Shown: positions 1 through 11,050, numbered from the stretch's first letter. The stretch is 64,000 bases of DNA from Micromussa lordhowensis (GCA_964020085.1 OZ026596.1:34744834-34808833); one strand, 5' to 3'. Made by a program: numbers and translations. Notes: generated by a model not told the origin, from the sequence alone.

Positions 1-1131
1 TCCCTCGTACAAATACGGGCGCTTCAAGCCCAACTTCTTTTGTGGAACCAACGAAGAAGAAGAAGACGCCGAGGACGCCGTGTGCCATGCTTTTGGGTCT
101 TGCCACGACCACAGCAGTCATGGTTTGACATTCATTATTTTGATGCCACAATTCCTGGAGAATATTTTAGGCGGCAGCTCCGATTAAACAGGAATACTTT
201 TTCGATGCTGCTGAATATTCTTCGCCCGCGCCTAGCAAGACAAAATACACAGTTGCGTGACTGTGTAACGCCAGAAAAACTTTTAGCGCTGGGACTGTAT
301 CGCTTGGCACATGGAAATCCTTACATAACCATCGGTGCAAATTTTAACGTCGGTAAAACTACAGTTATCGAAGCTGTCCAAGATGTCGTTGAAGCGTTAT
401 GAGATTTAAAAAATGACTATATAAAGTTTCCCTCGACAAATAGAGAGATTCTGGCCACTCGAGAAACTTTTGAGAGTTTAACAGATCTCCCAAACGTCGT
501 AGGAGCCATCGACGGAACGCACATAAAAATTAAAACTCCCAAGGAGAGCGGGCCCGATTATTTCAGTCGACTGCAGCAGCACGATGTGGTTGTCCAAGCG
601 GTGGCTGATGGAGAGAAACGCTTTCTGGATGTCGCTGCTGGCTTTCCAGGAAGCATGCACGATTCCAGAGTCCTTAGAAACAGCTCACTCTACCGAAGAA
701 TAGCCAACAATGAATTGCTCCTAGGACCTACGGTGAGAGTTGATGGGAGGGATATTACACCTGTTTTGTTAGGTGACAGTGCCTATCCCCTCTCTACTTG
801 GTTGTTAAAGCCCTACCACGAAGGTACTAATGACCCTGAAGAAGTCAACTTCAACAAAGAACTTTCTCGCGCAAGGGTATCGGTAGAGTGTGCTTTCGGG
901 ATACTGAAAGGACGTTGGAGAATTCTTCAAAAACGACTTGACAGTGATATTGCATTTACTAATCAGATCATAATTGCATGTTGCGTTCTCCACAATTTTT
1001 GCATTGAAGCTGGCGATTTGTGGGATGATGACGACGATGACGATGGAAATAACGATTTTCCTATTAGAGATGGGAATGCGGACGGTGCAGATTTAAGAGA
1101 CTTTTTAAAGAACTATATATGGAATCTTTAA
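1..1131 (+). pseudogene. Harbinger transposase (DDE_Tnp_4 family), 5'-truncated by window edge, one premature stop
   Basis: The frame is open from base 1, with an Arg-rich stretch near 50-90, to the stop at 1129-1131, except for a single in-frame TGA at 400-402. The protein would be the nuclease subunit that cuts and joins transposon ends. The DDE triad is visible: D in GAIDGTH (near 510), D in GDSAYPL (near 775), and E in RVSVECAFGILKGRWR (near 885-915). The C-terminus is very acidic (a run of Asp near 1024-1045). The length is normal for the family and there is no intron in the visible part. Because only one nonsense codon breaks it, inactivation is recent or the allele is polymorphic. The partner DNA-binding protein is the convergent gene at 1431-2666. 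Confidence 0.85.
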
Positions 1132-1430
1132 AATGAAGATGATTTTAAAACAATGTTGTTTCAATGAAATAATTCATTTATTAGATAAAGCTTTCGTTTT
1201 TTCTTATTCCTATAGACTCTATATAGTTATTGGTATATATATTAAGAATTCAACAATTTAATAACAGTTATAGCAATAACAAGGATGTGATGATTATTGA
1301 TGATGTCAAGTTCAATTTAAAAAAAAGCCAGAAAACTGCTGTAACTGTTTACATCAAGCAAAATAGTTTGTTATAACCATTTATAACTATAAACAAGTAT
1401 AAAATCAACGTGAATAATAACTGTTATGAG
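1132..1430. other. AT-rich spacer between convergent Harbinger genes
   Basis: About 300 AT-rich bases with no ORF and no repeat that I can see. It lies between the two 3' ends and probably holds both polyadenylation regions (an AATAAT/ATAAAA-type sequence occurs on each strand). Confidence 0.5.
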
Positions 1431-2666
1431 TCACTGATTGTTCTTTGATGATTGCATTACTTGCATAAAATTGTTCATAAATTGGTTCATCAGTTGGAGT
1501 TGCTGTGCTTGATTCTTTTCCATGGACTCCAGCACTCCTGTTATCCTGTCCCCCTGGTCCTGTAATTTCTGCATACCTTCTCGAAACATTGTGTCATCCT
1601 CAGCCTCCTGTTCTTTCCTGGGAGCTTTGGCAGTTTTGGCGCGCTTTCTCTCGTCACGTTGGGTTTTCCTTTCCTTTCTTCGTTTCAACCCAAAAACGGC
1701 GAGGGACTCCTCGAATTGTTGCTCGTCAACAAGTTCATCCTCTTGATCTTTTTCAGCCGATCCACCCTTTTTATTCGCCTCTGGAGAACTCGAATTAGAA
1801 GACGATGACGAGCTTGGCGCTAACTCTTCTACGTGATTGAAAGTAACGATGTCACGACACCCAAGAACAGAGTCGATCTCATTATAGAACGGCGAGGTTT
1901 TTCGTTCCCGTCCAGTCTTGTTACGATTATGGTCCTTTGCCTCCTTGTAACGGTCCTTGAGGTACTTTATTTTTCGTTGGCATTGGGTGCTTGTGACTTT
2001 TCGGGTTTTGGAAACCTCTTTTGCAATTTCTTCCCACACTTGCCTGGCATGTCGTGATTCTAGTCTCGTGTACTTGTCGCACCATAACTGCACCAGCAGC
2101 CTCTCTTCTTCATCCCCCCATTTCCCATAACCTCTGCCTGCTTTTCCCGAATTTTCCGTCTCGGATACATCTTGGGGTTCTGGTGTTGTTGGAGGAGGAG
2201 TGCAAGCTGGAGGCAGTGGTGAACCTCCCGAAAAGCCGGCTTGTATGGACATGGGTTGAAAGTCTCGAAGTTGGGGCTGAAATGGCGCCAAAACTGTCGA
2301 GGTCATAGGGAAGGTATTCTCAGCAAATTGCAGATTATTTTCGCTATGATTGCGCCTCCAGAATAACTGCCCTGGCCTATACCGGTCTTGCGTAGTTTGG
2401 TCTGGATCGATGTTCAAATAAAAGGGATAACTGGGATTCATGATTATAAAGCCGTGACACAATACTGCACTACCGAAGGTCACGAGAAAAGTGACATGTG
2501 GGGTGAAAGATTTTAGTTTTACAGAATGACTGACAGGTATGTCACAAGAAAAACAATTTTTGTTTGTTGTTCGCAAAAAGTCGTGCTCCGAGGCAGGACG
2601 ACGGCTCCTTTGAAGATTTGTCTCTGTAGACAATTTTTTGTCCGTGTCGAGACAAGTAGGTCGCAC
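1431..2666 (-). CDS. Myb/SANT-like DNA-binding protein of the Harbinger element
   Basis: Open reading frame of up to 411 codons. The most likely start is the ATG near 2442 (MNPSYPFYLN...), since the upstream residues read like leader sequence. The centre carries a Myb/SANT-like (Myb_DNA-bind_4 type) domain: GKWGDEEERLLVQLW, then WEEIAKEV, then CQRKIKYLKDRYKEAKD. A Ser-rich linker follows, then a highly basic KR-rich region (probable nuclear localisation signal) and a Gln/Asn-rich coiled-coil tail. In Harbinger elements this second protein binds the transposon ends and helps bring the transposase to the nucleus. It is convergent with the transposase gene, as is usual. It is intact, while its partner has a stop. 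Alternative: a domesticated host Myb-like gene, unlikely given the context. Confidence 0.8.
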   Translation of the reverse strand: MRPTCLDTDKKLSTETNLQRSRRPASEHDFLRTTNKNCFSCDIPVSHSVKLKSFTPHVTFLVTFGSAVLCHGFIIMNPSYPFYLNIDPDQTTQDRYRPGQLFWRRNHSENNLQFAENTFPMTSTVLAPFQPQLRDFQPMSIQAGFSGGSPLPPACTPPPTTPEPQDVSETENSGKAGRGYGKWGDEEERLLVQLWCDKYTRLESRHARQVWEEIAKEVSKTRKVTSTQCQRKIKYLKDRYKEAKDHNRNKTGRERKTSPFYNEIDSVLGCRDIVTFNHVEELAPSSSSSSNSSSPEANKKGGSAEKDQEDELVDEQQFEESLAVFGLKRRKERKTQRDERKRAKTAKAPRKEQEAEDDTMFREGMQKLQDQGDRITGVLESMEKNQAQQLQLMNQFMNNFMQVMQSSKNNQ

Positions 2667-2750
2667 TTGGCGTGGTCAACTGATGACAAAAATGTGACGG
2701 ATTTTTTGGTTATCTAAACAAACTTGTCTCAGTTTTGTCTGTAGTGCGAC

Positions 2751-2909
2751 CCCAGCCTTGGAGATATTAGGTCCAATTTGGGTTGATTGAATACGGTCCG
2801 AGAGATAAGAACGAAACCAATCGTTCACGATGCCTCTAATACCATAATGATATAGTTTTTGAAGTAGAATTGAGTGGTCAACTGTGTCAAACGCTTTTTT
2901 CATTTTCAA
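2751..2909 (-). pseudogene. LINE reverse-transcriptase fragment interrupted by the Harbinger insertion
   Basis: The minus strand encodes KKAFDTVDHSILLQKLYHYGIRG and then a WFRSYL motif, the conserved finger/palm segment of Jockey/CR1-type LINE reverse transcriptases. The frame runs up to the residues KAG just before the expected PQGS motif and is then replaced by Harbinger terminal sequence, so the Harbinger element probably landed inside this LINE. The rest of the LINE is not seen to the right: beyond 2910 the sequence is unrelated. Confidence 0.7.
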
Positions 2910-3025
2910 TCGAGCTAGTCGGCGAGATTTGCTTATTCAGCCGTTTGTTTGTTCTCAAGTATCTGACCGAAAAAATGTGTTTTCAGACATTCAGTCTGAG
3001 ATAATAAATTCAGGTTCTAGTTATG

Positions 3026-3146
3026 GTAGCCGGTCGTTTTGCCTATGAGTCGTTTCGCCTACTGTCAGTTTGCCTACTTCTACTGTCGTTTCGCCTACGT
3101 CCAATATGTCAGTTCGCCTACGTCTAGAGTCGATTCGCCTACGGCA
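3026..3146 (+). repeat. MULE left terminal inverted repeat, made of iterated 14-mers
   Basis: At least five degenerate copies of GTCGTTTCGCCTAC (variants GTCAGTTCGCCTAC, GTCGATTCGCCTAC) follow one another with short spacers. The same array in inverted orientation ends the element at 8395-8525. Multiple copies suggest clustered transposase-binding sites. Confidence 0.85.
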
Positions 3147-3179
3147 AACTTCAGTTGAAAAAGGACAAGGTACATACTA

Positions 3180-3815
3180 AACTAGCTCGTTCCCACTTCA
3201 CCGCTCATCAATTATATATAACAGTTGAGGTGGTCTTTGTGTTTACTTGTGACTCGAGTGGCCTATACTAAAGAAGGTAAGACTTTTCATGTCATTCAAA
3301 AGGACAAAGTAGTTATGCAATTAGCTCGTTCCCACTTACCTCCCGATTCAATTTTGTTGCGATTTGTTGTCATCATGGACGTTATAAATTAATGTTTTCA
3401 TTGTTAGTTCGTGCGCTTCCACATAATCGACAAACTTGGCTAGATGAAAAATTATATATAACAGGTGAGGCGGTCTTTGTGTTTACTTGTGACTCGAGCG
3501 GCCTATACTAAAGAACGCGAGACTTTTCATGTCATTCAAAAGGACAAAGTAGTTACGCAATTAGCTCGTTCCCACTTACCTCCTGATTCAATTTTGTTGC
3601 GATTTGTTGTCATCATGGACTTTATAAATTAATGTTCTGGGCTGAGTTGGTTTACATTGTTTGCCCTTCAGTTTTGAGACTTTTCAACAAGAAAAAATAG
3701 ATCTATATATAAAACAATGAAAGTGTTCTTTGTGTAGACTTGTGAATTGAGCGGCCTATACTGAAGGAGGTGAGACTTTTCTCTAACATATCATTCAAAA
3801 GGACGAGGTAATTCG
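3180..3815. repeat. Tandem repeat, about 239-bp period, in the MULE 5' region
   Basis: The block ATATATAACAG...GTCTTTGTGTTTACTTGTGA...GCGGCCTATACTAAAG...TTTTCATGTCATTCAAAAGG recurs near 3213, 3452 and, shortened and diverged, near 3700. It lies between the left terminal repeat and the TATA box, so it may hold promoter or enhancer sequence. Confidence 0.8.
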
Positions 3816-3896
3816 TTTAACAAAGGATTGTAAACAACATTGGTATTCACCAATCATATCGCTGCGATTTCGATCCACCAGAGAAGGGATTGACAC

Positions 3897-3903
3897 TATA
3901 AAA
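3897..3903 (+). promoter_or_regulatory. TATA box of the MULE transposase gene
   Basis: TATAAAA lies 73 bases upstream of the ATG at 3976, leaving room for a leader of about 40-45 bases. It is the only strong TATA sequence correctly placed for the first exon. Confidence 0.55.
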
Positions 3904-3975
3904 GGCCTAGCATTTTTTCTTATGTCACCAGTTCGTTAGAACAACGCTTTCAATCGAAAACTCAACACGATAAAC

Positions 3976-6900
3976 ATGGAGGAATTTGACTGCATCTTTT
4001 GCGCACAAACTGTCACCTCCCGCCAAGAAGCCCTACTCTGCGGTGGATGTGACAGGTGGCAACACCGTTGTTGCCATACTGGGGTTGACAGGGCCACGTA
4101 TAGACAGGCAGTGAAGACCGGCCAGGACATCGCATAGACTTGCCTCTATTGTAAAGACGAGATGCCAGTACCCATTGCTGCTAGTTCGATGATCAATACA
4201 GGTAAACGACTTCTTGTTATCCCGATGGGGTTGACTCCAAAACTGTAGGGGTGGCGAATGGTACCCAGAAAATTCAGGGACTCGGACTTATCAATCTTGT
4301 ATTTTTTCACCTTGGAATATCGTATAGCTCATGTCTCGCTGCGAACAGTTTTCGAAACCGTATTTTGCTAAAACTTTCAAGTCTCGATCTCAGATTTTCA
4401 AACAAGAATCTCGGCAAGTCTCCGATTTTACCATTCACCACCCCTTACTGTGTATCTTTACGTGAATAAACAATTCAATGTTAACTCTGAAAAACTACTG
4501 CATGCGCCATTTTGAGGCGACTGATAGCTAAAATAAATTGCTTAAAACCAACAGACTCGAGTACGCCGTCTGTTCTGCCAGAGTTATCCTTACCCGTTTC
4601 ATTGGCTTTGCCCTCAGACCTCGGAACAGTGGAAGAAGTGACAATGTTCTCTGCCCCGCCAAGTTCTCCATCGGGTACAAGGAATGAGGAAGGTAACTAT
4701 TATTAAGACATTATTAAGATATGAATGTGAACTTCAGTGTTAATTCTCTGTTCCACCATTTGTATTATTAAGATAGTCTAAGAACATTTAGTCAATTCTC
4801 AGCTCCGACTACTGCATTTCTAGCTTTTTGATTGGCTAAAATACTCAGACTATGAGCCAATAGTCGGAGTTTTACGTCATATGGAAAATAGTGCGCCAAA
4901 ATTTTTTAAAAATTATTGTGGAAATAAAAATCGGCGGCAAAACCCAGTTTGAGAATTTACTAAAACAATTATTACATTCGCCCTTGTTGCATTTGAAGTG
5001 ATTATAACCAACTCTTGTTATATAGCAAGCACTATTTTGAGGTAATTCATGACATAACATAAGTAATTAAATGCAGTTTTTATTTTTTCCCTTTACCAGA
5101 GCCAAGTGCTATTGTTGAATCTTCGAACGAAGAGCCAGTCCCGGGAGATGTCGCATTGGAGAACCCACACATTCAACACGTCACGTACCAGCTTGTGTAA
5201 GAGGGAAGCAAGCATCGCAAAACCAAACTAGTGGACAGCCTGGGTTACAGCTACAACGTGAGATCCAAACGGTCTTACGCAACCTATTGGCAGTGCGTGG
5301 TCCGTCCCAGAGGAAATGCGTGCAAGGCTATGGTGATTCAGCGGGACGGCAACTTCCATGCCGGTGTAACCATTCATAATCATCCAGCAGAAGCAGGGGC
5401 GACAACAGCGACAAAGATCGTAAATTTGGTCAAGGGAAAGCCTCTGGAGGATAAGTTCAAGCCGGCTTCGGCCATAGTGGAAGAGGTATTTTCATTATTA
5501 TAATTCATAATTCCTGATTTCTCAGAGCTCCTTCCCATGTACAGATTGTTTTAAAACTTTGACTGCATGGATAGAAAATGATAACATTAGTCGGTCATCA
5601 TTATGAGGATAAGGCGTAGGGAAGACCATAGCACTGTATTTTTTCTTTGTGTTTTAGCATAATTGAGAAAAAAAAAACACAGCTCACAAAAAATGAGCCA
5701 GCCTAACCCCCAAAACATATTTATGCTAGAGAAATTAAACTAAATTGTTTTACTATTCAGCGCTTATGCCGTAACAGTAGTGCTTCAGCAAGTTTAATTC
5801 CATTTTGGCGCGGCGGCGACGATAAACTTTATCCTCAAAGAGATAAAAAACTTCTTGACTTTCCTTTTCTTTTCCAGGTCTTGTTAAGTGAGCTGAACGA
5901 TGAACGCTGTCCAGCCCTCCCTAAGCCAGAACATATGGCGCGAGCAGCAAACCGCCTACGGCAGAGACTTCGCCCAGAGGATCCTAAGGACCTCGACTTC
6001 CAACTAATGGAGGATTCCATACCGGAAGGATTCTTTCAGGCAGACGTTTACGTGAAGGAAAGAAGACATCTCATCTTCGCCACATCTGAACAACTGACGA
6101 CCGTCGCCAAGGCCAAGTCTTGGTACATTGATGGTACCTTTAAATTAGTGCGGAAACCATTCCAGCAGCTGGTAACGATCAATGCTTTCGTTCGATCAGG
6201 TGATCACACGAAACAAGTGCCACTGTTGTTCGTCCTCATGTCTGGGAAGAGTATTAATGATTACAAAAAGGTAGTTATCCATTAAGTTTTTTCATATATC
6301 TTTGCAAAAGCATCGTATAGTAACAGGGTTCGCGACTCTTTTTGGGACTAAAAATTCAAGGACTTTTCAAGGACAATTCAGGCCGCAATTACAATTTTTT
6401 AAGCACTCCATCTGGTAAAAAATGCCATTAGACTGTGCGTGCGAACCCTGTAGTAACATCATCTTTCTCCCTTCCCTCTTTTAGGTAATAAAGAAAGTAA
6501 TAAGCCTGCTGCCAATTCAACCCGCTGTCAAGCAGATCACCCTGGACTTCGAGAAGGCTCTGTGGAAGGCACTAAGGTCAGTCTTACCAACAGTGAAGCT
6601 TCAAGGCTGCGTATTTCACTGGACTCAGGCCCTGTGGAGGAAGGTTAGTTCATATCAAAGCATCATGTTCAACGGTCGTGTTAGTTCACTTAAAGGGGCT
6701 AGGTCACGCTATTTTACTTTAGGTCAAATGGTCATAGAATTAACTGAAATATGAAAATAACGTTTCAAGACGATAAAAGAACTCAAACAAAACATGCCAT
6801 CTTCTCGCTAGAATTTGTGAATGTTTTTACTTTGGTCATAGAATTAACTGAAATATGAAAATAACGGTTCAAGACTATACACGAACTCAAACAAAACATG

Positions 6901-7623
6901 TCATCTCGCTAGAATTTGTGAATATTTTACTTTAGGTCGGGGCTAGCCCTGCACAAATGCGTTGTCAGTGCTTTTATCCACCGGTCATGGCGAATTCGAA
7001 ACCGGACTATTCAATTGATGTGAAGATACCCTCTAGCCTTTTATATAGTTTTATGAAGGAAGGTCACAAATGTTTTACTAATTGTCTATCACAGGTACAA
7101 GAGCTTGGTCTCCAAACGGCCTACAGTGACAACGACGCCGTGTACTGATACATCAGAAAACTTATGGCCCTCCCGTTCCTGCCCCACCAAGAAATCAGAC
7201 CAATGTTCTTGCGCCTCAGCGCCCAGGCAGAGACCCAGCCCCTCCGCGACCTGATTGCCTACATCCAGGAGCAGTGGATATACAGCACCATCTTCGCCCC
7301 AATAGACTGGACTGTATTTAAGCAAGCGATCCGTACCAATAACGACATAGAAGGGTGGCACAACGCTCTGAACCGCCGAGCCGGTGGCCAATGGAGATTA
7401 CAGTTTTACCTGTTAATCGAACTCCTTCATCGCGAAGCCCGCCTAATGTCTATCACCATACAGCTTGTATCAGATAAGAAGTTAAAGAGGATCCAAAGAA
7501 AAAGTATAGGCAGCTTCAGCAGAAACTCTTCGACGCCTGGGACAAGTACCAGACCGGCAACAAAAATGCAGCCAAATTGCTCCGATTCTGCTCTCATCTG
7601 AATGGACCTGCTCGTAGCCAGTG
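3976..7623 (+). pseudogene. MULE transposase with PHD-like and FLYWCH fingers, six exons, four lesions
   Basis: Exons deduced from in-phase GT/AG sites: 3976-4201, 4555-4692, 5100-5485, 5878-6270, 6485-6643, 7095-7623. Exon 1 encodes a PHD-like finger (CIFC...CGGC...HRCC...CLYC). Exon 3 has a FLYWCH finger (YWQCVVRPRGNACKA...HNHPAE). Exons 4-6 form the MULE RNase H-like core with D in WYIDGTF, D in LDFEKALW, the GCVFHW Cys/His pair and E in NNDIEGWHNAL. Lesions: TAG at 4135-4137, TAA at 5198-5200, TGA at 7146-7148 and a one-base loss in an A run near 7503 that changes the C-terminal frame. The protein would cut and re-integrate the element; FLYWCH and PHD-like fingers would recognise DNA or chromatin. 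Exon joins are inferred from phase agreement and not from transcripts. Confidence 0.85.
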
Positions 7624-8394
7624 AGAACCCAATTTATTTTTAAAACCGAAACGTAATTTCCTTAGAAGTAATCGCCAATGATCTGTTGTTAATGTGACGG
7701 GGGTCACTCAGACATCCCAAACATCCACGCATGTAATAGGTAAAAATTACAAATTAGCATGACTAGTAGTTTAAAAAAATTGCTTGTCGTAGTTAAATTG
7801 TATCTGTAAGCTTCATTTTATATGTAAGCAACGAATAAATAAGTTTTTTTTATTTCCTTAGAAGTAATCGCCAATTATCTGTTGTTAACGTGGCGGGGGT
7901 CACTCGGACATCCCAAACAGTGAGATAATATAAACCACGAAAAAAATTATTTGAATGATTTTTTTACTTGTCACGGATGCAAACCGGGACACCTGTCAGC
8001 AAATACCAATTCACAAATGACCCTCTATATGTACTAAACCAGATCACAAGTTTAGCTTATTAATCAAGTCGTTTCAGTGAGACATCTCCCATGAAAATGC
8101 ACCGGCAAGAGCTAGTCGGTCCCAGACCTAATCGTGTATACAAAATTCAAAATAGCCGACTCGTAAGCAAAGGTAAGATGTATTAAATTACGATTCCTTC
8201 GCGCTCATACTGGAAACTTAGGTCAACAAAATGGGAGTTCAGTTGCTCGAGGTTGATAATGTTATGTTTCAAAATGCCTAGGAGACGCCTTTTTGTTTCA
8301 GGATTTTGGAAGAAAGTTAAGAACTCCGACAACTGTTGTTTATTCACCAAACCAAGTACAAATCACATCAAGTAGGTGAATCATGTCATAGTAA
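7624..8394. other. 3' region of the MULE with two diverged copies of a ~100-base segment
   Basis: No gene is visible. A segment beginning AATTTCCTTAGAAGTAATCGCCAAT and containing GGGGGTCACTC occurs near 7657 and again near 7855, so this is an internal duplication. AATAAATAAG near 7833 could serve as a polyadenylation signal for the transposase gene. Confidence 0.5.
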
Positions 8395-8525
8395 AGAGTT
8401 TAGGACGTAGGCGAGATGACATATTGGACGTAGGCGAATCGACTCTAGGCGTAGCAAACTGACATATTAGGCGTAGGCGAACTGACAGTAGGCGAAATGA
8501 CTCGTAGGCGAAACGACCGTAATTC
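8395..8525 (-). repeat. MULE right terminal inverted repeat
   Basis: Read on the minus strand this repeats the left-end array: GGTCGTTTCGCCTACGAGTC, then further GTCAGTTCGCCTAC-type units. The order and spacing of units differ slightly from the left end, so identity is by motif rather than base-for-base. Confidence 0.85.
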
Positions 8526-9103
8526 CTAGTTATGATACAAATGGAAAAGTTTACCTGGAGTTCTGGAATGTCCATCAAAAGTTGTCCAACCAAAGTTAGA
8601 AAAATAACAAACCAGGTTACAAAAGTGGACATTACGTTGTTGGTAGACATTCAAAATGCATAGTTTCCTTTGGTAGAAGGGCAAAACCATTTCACTTATA
8701 ATTCTTGTCTTTACAAGAACTCACCTGTACAATATCAAATCAAAATCAAGACTTGAATGAATTGAAATAAACTTTTTCTAAAATCTGTTGTCAAGAGTGA
8801 GCCTTGACAGTCCGTCCAACAATAATTTATTATGTTCTATAAATTAAGTTTCCATATAATGCACACTCTGATTGGCTGGAACGGCATGCCTTATCAGAAT
8901 ACAGATACACAGGTCAGTGACAGTAAGTGGTTTTCAAATTTCCACTTAAGAATTTTGACAAATTCGACCAAAATTAAACAGGGTCTGTGACTCAGACAAA
9001 CACAGCAGAACAAGCTATTTGTTTGCAGTAAATATAGCTGCACGGAGACCATTGTTAATAATAGTAGTAAACAACAAGTTTTGTTAGATTCCAACAGCAA
9101 CAG
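8526..9103. other. Unassigned sequence between MULE and tandem repeat
   Basis: Short ORFs only, none with recognisable motifs. The 8381-8650 minus ORF crosses the MULE end and is not a gene. I see no structure here. Confidence 0.5.
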
Positions 9104-9820
9104 GATTGAAACCGGAAAATGTTCCGTTTAAGCTCTTTGTTGAAATGAAATTCATTTTGACGTGCTAGACAAGACGAGTTTTCGCAAGCGAATTGTATGG
9201 ATGTTATGTTAATAATGACAAGCGATGCGTCATGTTTGATAGCCGATTCTTTTGACCATTTTGCAATGGGAAGTTTTGAATTTTCATATGTCTGGTTTTA
9301 TACGGCGTAAGAAAGCACTTGAAACGGGAAAATGTTCCGTTGTTTAAGGTCTTATTGGAAATGAAATTATTTTTAACGCCCCAGACAAAACAGGTTTTGG
9401 CGAGCGGATTACATCTCCCTCATTTTTACAAAGACATGCGACTTGCGTCGACTTGTGTGACAATTCTTTTGACGATTTTGCGACAAGAAGTTTTGAATTT
9501 TCATATCTCTGGTTTTATAAGGCATAAGAAAGCACTCAAAATGGGAAAATGTTCTGTTGTTTAAGCTCTTATTGGAAATGATAATAGTAAGCGATTCTTT
9601 TGATGATTTCGCGACAAGAAGTTTTGACTTTTCATATCTCTGGTTCTACAAAGCATAAGAAAGTGCTTAAAACAGGAAAGGGTTAACATTTTAACGCGTC
9701 CGACGTAAATATTGGGCGAGCAAATTGTTGCCATGTTGTTTTAATCAAGACACGCGACATGTCATGTGTGATTTCGTAACTGGAAGTTTGGAGTTTTCAT
9801 CCTTGGTTCCTGATGGCGTA
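9104..9820. repeat. Tandem repeat, about 215-bp period, ~3.5 diverged copies
   Basis: The phrase GAAA(C/A)(C/G)GGGAAAATGTTC(C/T)G recurs near 9108, 9321, 9538 and 9668, each followed by TTGGAAATGAAATT-like sequence and later by AAGTTTTGAATTTTCATATCTCTGG. The last copies are shortened. Copies differ by many substitutions, so this is an old tandem array. Confidence 0.8.
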
Positions 9821-10588
9821 AGCATACAACATAATATAATTCAGCTTGAATTAGAGAGCATCGATGCTGTGTCTGGCGAAACATGATGACAAACAGCCAT
9901 CAAAACTAACAATAAAATAACTACAATAGGCGAACAATAGGCTAAGTCATAAACACTAATGACTTTGGTCTGTGCGCGTATTTCATGCACGTGTCAAAGA
10001 CGCAGACGCACGTGTGTGTTGACACGCAGGCGCATTTTAGACGCTCATTTTCGGCCCAATATCTTCGACCTGCACTGTACACTTCATGTTAATGTATAAA
10101 GTATAAGTTACTGTAACCACCAACCTGCTTGATGGGGCAGTCTTGAGGCTTCAGTACTTTTTTATTTATTATTTTTACATTTTTTTAATTTTTATAATGT
10201 ATATATATTACATATTATTTTTATTTGATCTATGCTGCTCAAATTTTGATTTTGTTTATTATCACATGGCTATAACTATCTAATGATGTGAACTTTCAAT
10301 CCTCAAGGATTTTTTGGCTCTTAAACATCGAGATGTGCATGGGTTAAAGACAAGTCTTCAATCCAGCTTAGCTGCCTAGCCTGAGAGGAAAATAAGGTAT
10401 CCTGTAACAATAGCTGTTGAAATTAGTTTTGAAATAACTTATGAAAATTTCAGAGTTCTTTTAATAAGAAAGTAAGCGTTAATAAAAAAGTGTTTTGTTA
10501 TTTTCAAGATGTCATTATCAAATTTCAAAATGTAAACTTCACAGATAGCTATTTCAATATCTGTTGCAAATTTATGTTCTTATACACC
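9821..10588. other. AT-rich intergenic stretch
   Basis: No coding or RNA gene is visible. A short locally GC-richer patch with repeated CACGTG/CGCAGGCGC-like words lies at 9970-10040. The rest is AT-rich and ends at the 6-bp duplication flanking the next transposon. Confidence 0.5.
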
Positions 10589-10594
10589 CACTTG

Positions 10595-11050
10595 TATGGT
10601 GGCCTAAGATTGCCATAACAAAAAACCCAATTTCTCAACGTTTCTTGTAAATTCATGTTTTGTTTGCTTTTTTGGGTGTATTGGTTTATTTTTATTTTAA
10701 TGTTAGTTTGTTATTTTTTTGTTTAATCACAAAAATATTTTAACTTAAAATAAAAAGTAAATAAATTCAGAAATTATTTTAAATGAAAAGAAAATATATC
10801 AAGAACAAAGTAAAAACGAAATGATTTTAAAATGAATTTATTTCGAACGAGAACAAAATTTTATGTTTAAAAAAAAAATTGAAACTAATTTTAAAAAAAA
10901 TATATTTAAAAAAAAGGCATTGTAAACTAAATTAAAAGCAAAATTGTCCATGGCCTATCGTCGCCATAGCCAAAAAAAAAAAAAAAAGCGTGTGGCCTAG
11001 CGTTGCCATAGACCAGAATGCATTTCGGTGCATCTGTTTTCAAGATGGCG
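10595..11050 (+). repeat. Left terminal inverted repeat of the IS3EU-like element
   Basis: Matches the reverse complement of 16735-17146 with small gaps, from TATGGTGGCCTAAGATTGCC at the tip to the ATGGC of the integrase start. Three versions of GGCCTAnnnTTGCCATA occur: at the tip (near 10601), near 10952 and near 10994, the last two separated by a poly-A tract. These are candidate transposase-binding sites. Confidence 0.9.

Larger units (their letters stand above)
1..2750. mobile_element. PIF/Harbinger DNA transposon, right part (left end outside window)
   Basis: Two convergent genes form the classic Harbinger pair: a DDE transposase on + and a Myb/SANT-like DNA-binding protein on -. The right end is placed near 2750, where the sequence changes abruptly into an unrelated LINE reverse-transcriptase reading frame. 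Just inside this end the heptamer GTCGCAC occurs in inverted orientation near 2660 and 2745, which may be part of the terminal repeat. The left terminus and target duplication lie outside the window, so the exact right boundary (within about 3 bases) is inferred. Confidence 0.75.
3026..8525 (+). mobile_element. Mutator-like (MULE) DNA transposon, complete, 5.5 kb, 9-bp TSD
   Basis: Perfect 9-bp direct repeats CTAGTTATG flank the element at 3017-3025 and 8526-8534, and the adjoining bases differ, so the duplication is exactly nine bases as expected for MULEs. The ends are inverted repeats built from an iterated 14-base motif. Inside are a tandem-repeat region, a TATA box and a six-exon transposase gene with PHD-like, FLYWCH and MULE domains. 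The coding region is decayed, so the element is non-autonomous. Confidence 0.9.

Noticed and set aside
1505..2308. Plus strand ORFs opposite the Myb/SANT-like gene
   Set aside because: Antisense to a well-supported domain; Ser/Pro-rich shadow translation.
3030..3146. Iterated GTCGTTTCGCCTAC motifs considered as a CRISPR-like array
   Set aside because: Spacers are only a few bases, the motif is degenerate, the array is mirrored at the other end of the element, and the context is a eukaryotic MULE.
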